Origin: Rhizorhabdus sp.
Lineage (GTDB): Bacteria; Pseudomonadota; Alphaproteobacteria; Sphingomonadales; Sphingomonadaceae
Reading direction: 5' to 3'
DNA: 10,985 bases
Assembly (NCBI GenBank): GCA_004297635.1
Contig: SCUQ01000544.1
Location: 1 to 10,985, forward strand
Shown: positions 6,623 through 10,985 of the stretch, piece after piece
How the letters are laid out: every line of letters starts with the position of its first letter
How positions within the stretch are numbered: the first letter of the stretch is position 1
Notes under the pieces: generated by a model
What the model was told of the DNA's origin: nothing
The model's input: the letters and a program-made list of their open reading frames with translations, nothing else
Databases searched by the model: none
Position numbers and translations under genes: made by a program

Positions 6623-7132
6623 TCAGGGTCGGCGCGCGGCCTTCCCCGGAAACTGTTGTACCGAGATGCGCTGGCCCTTCGCGGGCTCGCTGGCGCGCAT
6701 CGGCGGGATGCTGATCTCGATCATCGCGTCGGCCACGCCGCCCGTCCGGATCGCGCGGGCCACCGCGGTGGTGCGGGCTGCCGACAGCTCCCAGGCGTCC
6801 AGCCGCGCCGACTGGCCGTCGCGGCCCTGGCTGGCGACGATCACGCGGGCGCCGGTCCGCGCCGCGTCCGCGCCGATCGCCTGCAGCCGCTGCCGCGCCG
6901 CCGGCCTCAGGATCGCCTCGCCCGCCTCGAACATCTGTCCGGCGGCGAAGCCCTGGACGGTCATGGCGCTGCCGTTGCCGCCCTGGCCCTGTCCGCCAAA
7001 GGCGCCGCGCAGGCTGGCCGTCAGCTTCATGCGGTCGGCCGTCTGCGCCTGCAGCATCACGAAGAAGGCGAGCAGCAGCAGGCTCAGATCGGCAAAGCTC
7101 AGCACCCAGCGCTGCGACACCTGCGCCTTCAC
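6623..7132 (-). CDS. motB: Short MotB-like flagellar stator protein
   Basis: MotB with MotA forms the ion-conducting stator unit, with MotB anchoring to peptidoglycan. The 169-residue protein has a short cytoplasmic N-terminus and one membrane helix (about 13-28). The helix begins FADLSLLLLAFFVML, with Asp15 at the position of the ion-binding Asp of the MotB family. The periplasmic part (about 65-145) resembles a reduced OmpA-type peptidoglycan-binding domain, with the helix containing LDAWELSAART. Classical MotB proteins are about 250-310 aa, so plug, linker and binding domain are all compact here. The start is GTG at 7132, overlapping the motA TGA in GTGA, which implies translational coupling. 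The frame stays open upstream to 7933, but that part only shadows motA. Family assignment is good; whether it drives flagellar rotation is inferred from context. Confidence 0.85.
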   Translation of the reverse strand: MKAQVSQRWVLSFADLSLLLLAFFVMLQAQTADRMKLTASLRGAFGGQGQGGNGSAMTVQGFAAGQMFEAGEAILRPAARQRLQAIGADAARTGARVIVASQGRDGQSARLDAWELSAARTTAVARAIRTGGVADAMIEISIPPMRASEPAKGQRISVQQFPGKAARRP

Positions 7133-7815
7133 AGCACGGTCCTCAGATTCGGGCGGACGACCGTCGGCGGCAGGCTGTCCAGTTCCTCGCGCGCAAGGAT
7201 CTCCAGCTGCCGGCACGCGGCGGTCTGCCACGCCAGCTCGGCCTCGGATATCGTCTCCAGCCGGCCCGCGATCGGCGCCGCGATCGCGGAGGACAGGATC
7301 ACGCCATAGAGGGTGGTGAGCATCGCCACCGCCATCGCGGGGCCGATCGCCGCCGGGTCCTCCATGTGGGAGAACATCTGCACCAGCCCGATGATCGTCC
7401 CGATCATGCCCATCGCCGGCGCCGTCTCCGCGATGCCGCGCCACACGCCGATCACGCCCTGGTGGCGCAGCCGGCGGGCATCGACATCGGCGGCGGCCCA
7501 GCGGACGAAGTCGCCCGAGTTGCGCGCCTCCGACAGCTCGCGCGCGGCGCGGATCAGGAAGCGCTGGGCGGTCTCGACCCGGTCGACGCAGGCGATGGCG
7601 CGGACCTGGGCCAGTTCGCGGATGCGGCTGACCGATACGCGCGCGGCGGCGGCATCGGCATGGGGGTTGGCGGAGGCGAGCAGTCCCAGCGAGGCGAAGC
7701 CCCGGCCGATATCGCCGAGCGGGGACCGGAAGACGGTGGTGAGGAGGGTGCCGCCGAACACGATGCCGATCGCGACGGGGTCGATATATCGGGCGATCTG
7801 TTCGAGCAAAATCAT
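7129..7815 (-). CDS. motA: MotA/PomA-like stator channel protein lacking the first transmembrane helix
   Basis: This is the likely ion-channel subunit of the flagellar stator in the inner membrane (MotA/TolQ/ExbB superfamily). The 228-residue protein has membrane segments at about 12-29, 132-148 and 159-184. The segment after PAMGMIGTIIGLVQMF and the following MEDPAAIGPAMAVAMLTTLYG are typical of PomA/MotA helices 3 and 4. The first segment (YIDPVAIGIVFGG) aligns with helix 2 of PomA, so helix 1 appears to be missing, giving three helices as in ExbB. I use the ATG at 7815 because AAGGA lies five bases upstream. A longer frame from 7911 adds 32 residues that are not hydrophobic enough to supply helix 1. 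The cytoplasmic loop (about 35-130) would contact FliG. motB overlaps its stop, and flgB lies divergently. Confidence 0.85.
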   Translation of the reverse strand: MILLEQIARYIDPVAIGIVFGGTLLTTVFRSPLGDIGRGFASLGLLASANPHADAAAARVSVSRIRELAQVRAIACVDRVETAQRFLIRAARELSEARNSGDFVRWAAADVDARRLRHQGVIGVWRGIAETAPAMGMIGTIIGLVQMFSHMEDPAAIGPAMAVAMLTTLYGVILSSAIAAPIAGRLETISEAELAWQTAACRQLEILAREELDSLPPTVVRPNLRTVL

Positions 7816-7885
7816 TGCTTTCCTTAGGCCCCGCAGAGTCAATCGACCGTTGCCGAACATGGCTAACGGACCCGGCAAGAGCGGC

Positions 7886-7901
7886 CGGCAAGGATTTGCC
7901 G
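7886..7901. promoter_or_regulatory. Dyad CGGCAA-GGAT-TTGCCG, candidate activator site 1
   Basis: A perfect 6-bp inverted repeat with a 4-base spacer in the divergent motA/flgB control region. It lies 74-89 bases upstream of the -24 element of the flgB promoter, a normal distance for a sigma-54 enhancer site. The core CCGGCA-A resembles, as I recall it, the ftr element bound by FlbD in Caulobacter. Confidence 0.5.
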
Positions 7902-7904
7902 CCT

Positions 7905-7922
7905 CCGGCAAAAAGCTGCCGG
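7905..7922. promoter_or_regulatory. Dyad CCGGCA-AAAAGC-TGCCGG, candidate activator site 2
   Basis: A perfect 6-bp inverted repeat with a 6-base spacer. Its centre is exactly 20 bases from that of the dyad at 7886-7901, close to two helical turns, so both could be bound on one DNA face. A further half-site CCCGGCAA lies at 7871-7878. The dyad resembles the FlbD ftr element and sits 53 bases before the sigma-54 -24 box. Confidence 0.55.
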
Positions 7923-7974
7923 ATACGGGCCATATCCCGGAAATTCAGAGGGTAATCACGCCGTTAACCACATT

Positions 7975-7990
7975 TGGCACGGCAGTTGCT
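7975..7990 (+). promoter_or_regulatory. Sigma-54 (RpoN) promoter of the flgBCDEF operon
   Basis: TGGCAC-GGCAG-TTGCT is an exact match to the sigma-54 consensus TGGCAC-N5-TTGCW, with GG at 7976-7977 and GC at 7988-7989 at the required 10-base spacing. Transcription should start near 8000, leaving a leader of about 75 bases before flgB. It faces a hook/rod operon, where sigma-54 control is known in Caulobacter and many other bacteria. Confidence 0.9.
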
Positions 7991-8075
7991 TGGGAGGGTC
8001 CAAGACAGCCGTCGGGCCTGTTCGAAGATGATTAACGGCCGCCCGCGGCAAGGCTTTAGGAAGGTGACGCAAAAA

Positions 8076-8429
8076 ATGGCTGATCCACTGTTCGGCATCC
8101 ACGGCAAGGCGCTGGAGCTGCGTTCGCAGCGGCTGGCGATGCTCGCTTCCAACATCGCGAACGCCGCGACGCCCAACTACAAGGCGCGCGACATCGATTT
8201 CCAGAAGGCGCTGTCGGACGCCACCGGCAACAGCGGCATGAGCGCCGGCCAGGCCGCCGATGCGAACATCGGCTATCGGGTCCCGCTGGAAACCTCGCTC
8301 GACGGCAATACGGTCGAGCTCTCCACCGAGCAGAACCAGTTCGCGGAGAATGCGCTTCACTACAAGACCACCCTGTCCTTCCTCGAAGGGCGGATAGGCA
8401 CGGTCATGACCGCGCTGAGGGGAGAATAA
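8076..8429 (+). CDS. flgB: Flagellar proximal rod protein FlgB
   Basis: FlgB is an early component of the periplasmic rod, exported by the flagellar type III apparatus, and joins FlgC near the MS ring. The 117-residue protein has the N-terminal helix and rod signature LASNIANAATPNYKARDIDF (about 23-42). Its C-terminal helix (about 88-115) carries ENALHYKTTLSFLEGRIG, where FlgB proteins coil against their neighbours. It is slightly shorter than E. coli FlgB (138 aa), mainly in the middle. The ATG at 8076 follows AAGGTG by about 10 bases and gives the family N-terminus; the same frame is open upstream to 7974, but that part lies over the promoter. It is the first gene of the sigma-54-driven operon, with flgC three bases after its stop. 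Confidence 0.95.
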   Translation: MADPLFGIHGKALELRSQRLAMLASNIANAATPNYKARDIDFQKALSDATGNSGMSAGQAADANIGYRVPLETSLDGNTVELSTEQNQFAENALHYKTTLSFLEGRIGTVMTALRGE

Positions 8430-8432
8430 GCC

Positions 8433-8837
8433 ATGGCGGGCAATCTCTCGGTCTTCGACATCGCCGGACGCGCCATGTCGGCGCAGATGGTGCGGCTCAA
8501 CACCTCGGCGTCGAACCTCGCCAATGCGGGTTCGGTGGCGGGCAGCAAGGCCGAAGCCTTCCGCGCGATCAAGCCGGTCTTCTCGTCGGTCACCGACTCC
8601 CCCGGCGTCGCGACGGTCAAGGTCGACGAGGTGGTGGCGTCCAACATCGAACCGACCAAGCGCTACGATCCCAACCATCCCAAGGCCGACAAGGACGGCA
8701 ATGTCTGGGAAGCCGGGGTCGATCAGGCGCAGGAGCTGGTCGAGATGATGGAGACCGCGCGCCAGTACCAGAACAATGTCTCGGTCATGCAGACGGCCAA
8801 GACCCTCACCCTCGATACGCTGAGGCTCGGCAAATGA
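8433..8837 (+). CDS. flgC: Flagellar proximal rod protein FlgC
   Basis: FlgC is a proximal rod subunit that stacks with FlgB and FlgF. At 134 residues it has the same length as E. coli FlgC. The N-terminal rod motif is SASNLANAGSVAGSKAEAFR (about 25-44). The middle YDPNHPKADKDGNV (78-91) is a FlgC hallmark, and the C-terminal helix contains ELVEMMETARQYQNNV (101-116). GGGGAGAATAA just before the ATG serves as ribosome binding site. It starts three bases after flgB and its TGA overlaps the flgD ATG in ATGA, so the genes are co-translated. Confidence 0.96.
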   Translation: MAGNLSVFDIAGRAMSAQMVRLNTSASNLANAGSVAGSKAEAFRAIKPVFSSVTDSPGVATVKVDEVVASNIEPTKRYDPNHPKADKDGNVWEAGVDQAQELVEMMETARQYQNNVSVMQTAKTLTLDTLRLGK

Positions 8838-9514
8838 CGATATCCACCGGCAATAGCTATCTCGACAGCCTGAACGGCGCCAAGTCGGGATCGTCGACCG
8901 CGACGGTCAAGAAGAACGATACGCTCGATCAGAAGGCGTTCCTGAAACTGCTCACCACGCAGATGACCACGCAGGATCCGTTCAATCCCGTCGACAATAC
9001 GCAGATGGTTGCGCAGATGGCGCAGTTCTCGTCGGTCGCGGGCATCGCGGAGATGAACACCTCGCTCAAGTCGATCGCCGACGGCATGGCCGCCAGCCGG
9101 GTCGGCGGCGCTGCGAGCTGGATCGGCAAGGCCGCGCTGGTGGATTCCAAGAGCGCCGCGCCGCTGGTGGACGGTTCCTATGCGGGCAATGTCACCCTGC
9201 CGGCGGATGCCGCGCGGGTCGATATCAGCCTCGTCGATGCCACCGGCAAGGTCGTCTATACCGGCAGCGCCACCGACGTCCCCAAGGGCGATGTTCCCTT
9301 CTATTGGGACGGTAAGGATCCGGATGGGAACCAGGTCCAGGGGCCGCTCACCATCTCGGTCTACGCCAAGGACACTGCGGCGCAGTCGATGAAGGATCTC
9401 AAGACCGCGAGCTGGGCCACCGTCACGAGCGTCAGCTCGCCCGTCAGCGGCACCACCAAACTCATCACCCCGCTGGGCAATATCGACCCGGCGTCCGTCC
9501 TTCAGCTTTCCTGA
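8834..9514 (+). CDS. flgD: Flagellar hook capping protein FlgD
   Basis: FlgD forms the scaffold cap at the hook tip that guides FlgE polymerisation and is later replaced by FlgK. The 226-residue protein has the conserved N-terminal block with LDQKAFLKLLTTQM and QDPFNPVDNTQMVAQMAQFS (about 31-67). A FlgD tudor/Ig-like central region follows (about 96-205), with GKVVYTG and the turn FYWDGKDPDGNQV. The C-terminus after TKLITPLGNI is short. Length is like E. coli FlgD (231 aa). The start overlaps the flgC stop by ATGA. flgE begins 24 bases after it. Confidence 0.95.
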   Translation: MTISTGNSYLDSLNGAKSGSSTATVKKNDTLDQKAFLKLLTTQMTTQDPFNPVDNTQMVAQMAQFSSVAGIAEMNTSLKSIADGMAASRVGGAASWIGKAALVDSKSAAPLVDGSYAGNVTLPADAARVDISLVDATGKVVYTGSATDVPKGDVPFYWDGKDPDGNQVQGPLTISVYAKDTAAQSMKDLKTASWATVTSVSSPVSGTTKLITPLGNIDPASVLQLS

Positions 9515-9538
9515 TCTCGGTAAACGGAGCTTAGAACC

Positions 9539-10846
9539 ATGTCCTTCTACACCGCACTGTCCGGCCTCAAGGCTTCGCAGACCGACCTCTCGGTTATCTC
9601 GAACAACATCGCCAATGTGGGCACGACCGCCTTCAAGCGCAGCAATACCGAGTTCGGCGATCTGGTCTCCTCCTCGCCCATGCAGAGCGCGGGCATCGCC
9701 GGCCAGGGTACCCGCCTGCGCGGGATCGCACAGCAGTTCACGCAAGGCGGCCTCGCCGCCTCGGAGCGCTCGCTGGATCTCGCCATCTCGGGCCAGGGTT
9801 TCTTCATGACGCGCGCATCGAGCTCGAACGCGCAGGTGGCCTACACCCGCAACGGCGCGTTCAGCGTCGACGCGAACCGCTTCATCACCGACAGCTCGGG
9901 CGCCTATCTGCAGGTGCTGCCGACCGACAGCGCGGGCACCGTCACCGCGAACGGCATCACCGCCGTGCGATCGGTGCAGCTGCCGCTGACCTCGGGCACG
10001 TCGCAGTCGACCCAGAATGTCGATCTCGCGGTCACGTTCCCGGCTGCCGCCGACGTTCCCTCGACCCGTTCGGTCTACAGCGCGACCAATCCCTATCAGT
10101 TCGATCGCAACGACGCGAACAGCTACAACCAGTCGACCACCACGACCGTCTATGACGCGACCGGCACGGCCTTCCCGATGACCACCTATTATATCCGGGA
10201 AAATATTCCTTCGGGCGCGACCACGACGACGACCTGGACCGCCCACACCTTCGTCGGCGACACCGAGGTCAGCTATGACAGCGCGGCCGCGACCCAGCCG
10301 GCGCCGCTGACCCTCACCTTCGATGCGACGGGTGCCAAGACCGCCCCCAGCGCCACGATCTCGATCACAGGGGTCAGCCCGACCGGCGCTTCGGCGCCGC
10401 TCGCTTTCGACCTCACCTACGGTGCCAGCACCAAGCAGGCCGCCGCACCCTTCACGCTCACCAGCTTCGATCAGGATGGCTTCGCGGCCGGCTCGCTCGA
10501 CAATGTGTCGGTCGGCGCCGATGGCCTGATCGTCGCCACCTTCTCGAACGGCGACACCCAGGCGCTCGGCAAGATCGTCGTAGCGACCTTCTCGAACCCG
10601 GACGGGCTCCGCCAGCTCGGCGACAGCAAATGGGGTACTACCGGCATTTCGGGCGAACCGGTCATCGGGGAAGCGAATGCCAATGGCACCGGATCGATCC
10701 AGTCGGGCGCGCTCGAGCAGGCCAATGTCGACATCACCGAGGAACTGGTCGCGCTGATCCAGGCGCAGCGCAACTTCTCGGCGAATGCGAAGGCGATCGA
10801 GGCGGCGAATACGATGACCCAGACCATCGTCAACCTGCGCGGCTGA
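9539..10846 (+). CDS. flgE: Flagellar hook protein FlgE
   Basis: FlgE is the subunit of the hook, the flexible joint between rod and filament, exported by the flagellar type III system. The 435-residue protein begins MSFYTALSGLKASQ and has the rod/hook motif SNNIANVGTTAFKRS (21-35). The family LDLAISGQGFFM block is at about 79-90, with YTRNGAFSVDANRF at 102-115. The middle (about 150-340) is the variable hook surface domain, rich in Thr, Ala and Ser. The C-terminal helix contains EELVALIQAQRNFSANAKAIEAAN (401-424) and ends NLRG. GGAG lies nine bases before the ATG. The complete length and both termini argue for an intact gene. Confidence 0.97.
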   Translation: MSFYTALSGLKASQTDLSVISNNIANVGTTAFKRSNTEFGDLVSSSPMQSAGIAGQGTRLRGIAQQFTQGGLAASERSLDLAISGQGFFMTRASSSNAQVAYTRNGAFSVDANRFITDSSGAYLQVLPTDSAGTVTANGITAVRSVQLPLTSGTSQSTQNVDLAVTFPAAADVPSTRSVYSATNPYQFDRNDANSYNQSTTTTVYDATGTAFPMTTYYIRENIPSGATTTTTWTAHTFVGDTEVSYDSAAATQPAPLTLTFDATGAKTAPSATISITGVSPTGASAPLAFDLTYGASTKQAAAPFTLTSFDQDGFAAGSLDNVSVGADGLIVATFSNGDTQALGKIVVATFSNPDGLRQLGDSKWGTTGISGEPVIGEANANGTGSIQSGALEQANVDITEELVALIQAQRNFSANAKAIEAANTMTQTIVNLRG

Positions 10847-10877
10847 TCCTGAGCGGGACGATCAAGGAAGCTAGGCC

Positions 10878-10985
10878 ATGGACAAGCTGATCTACAGCTC
10901 CCTGTCGGCGATGCGATCGGCGATGGCGCGTCAGACGATGACCGCCAACAACCTCGCCAACGTCAACACTGCGGGCTTCCGCGGC
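10878..10985 (+). CDS. flgF: Flagellar distal rod protein FlgF (partial, cut by the right edge)
   Basis: Only the first 36 codons lie in the window. They encode MDKLIYSSLSAMRSAM followed by the rod motif TANNLANVNTAGFRG, which matches the N-terminus of FlgF. FlgF joins the proximal to the distal rod. AAGGA lies about ten bases upstream of the ATG, and the gene is 31 bases after flgE in the same direction, so it continues the flgB operon. FlgG has a related N-terminus, but the MDKLIYSS start and gene order favour FlgF. Confidence 0.88.
   Translation, partial: MDKLIYSSLSAMRSAMARQTMTANNLANVNTAGFRG

Noticed and set aside
7917..7932. Sigma-54-like TGGCCC-N5-CGGCA on the minus strand for motA
   Set aside because: The -12 element lacks the TT and overlaps the better-explained dyad; match too weak.
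7133..7933. Upstream part of the 436-residue frame ending in motB
   Set aside because: It overlaps motA out of frame and has an Arg/Pro-rich noise composition; motB starts with the GTG at 7132.
8723..10246. 507-residue minus-strand open frame opposite flgC, flgD and flgE
   Set aside because: Arg/Gly-rich product without a domain, antisense to well-recognised genes; it is a typical shadow frame in GC-rich DNA.
1..10985. CRISPR array, tRNA, rRNA, insertion sequence or phage genes
   Set aside because: Looked for and not seen: no regularly spaced repeats, no cloverleaf-like sequence, no transposase or integrase motifs.

Overview
The window looks like a chromosomal segment of a GC-rich alphaproteobacterium, most likely a sphingomonad. 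This rests on the style of the flagellar proteins, the gene order, a GTTC-N7-GTTC LexA-type box and dispersed-repeat-like palindromes. It is an inference from reading alone; no database search was run. Most of the window is ordinary flagellar and cell-wall sequence. The accessory part is the first ~2.2 kb.

Layout. Positions 1-2170 (minus strand) carry the N-terminal 723 residues of a large AT-rich gene. It encodes a membrane-inserted P-loop NTPase of the YobI/KAP type, and its C-terminus lies beyond the left edge. Its composition contrasts sharply with the rest, so it is probably horizontally acquired. A gap without a convincing gene (2171-2492) leads to a class A (bifunctional) penicillin-binding protein at 2493-4703 (minus). 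Next is a ~500-base stretch (4704-5206) without a supportable gene, but with a clean SOS-type LexA box at 4862-4876.

The rest is a divergent flagellar locus. On the minus strand, transcribed right to left, lie motA-like (7129-7815) and motB-like (6623-7132, overlapping in GTGA), a large intergenic palindrome (6561-6613), and then flgA, flgM and a flgN-like gene (6438-5207). On the plus strand, from 8076, run flgB, flgC, flgD, flgE and the start of flgF (cut by the right edge), closely packed as one operon. The divergent control region 7816-8075 contains a textbook sigma-54 promoter (7975-7990) facing flgB. Two 20-bp-spaced dyads (7886-7901 and 7905-7922) upstream of it resemble binding sites of a FlbD-type enhancer-binding protein.

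How the genes work together. FlgB and FlgC build the proximal rod, FlgF starts the distal rod, FlgD caps the growing hook and FlgE forms the hook. FlgA assists P-ring assembly in the periplasm. FlgM holds the flagellar sigma factor (FliA) inactive until hook completion. FlgN chaperones late export substrates. The MotA/MotB-like pair is the candidate stator. The most unusual points are the membrane P-loop NTPase island, the MotA-like protein that seems to lack the first transmembrane helix together with a very short MotB, the tandem dyads upstream of the sigma-54 promoter, and the LexA box with no obvious SOS gene other than the penicillin-binding protein.
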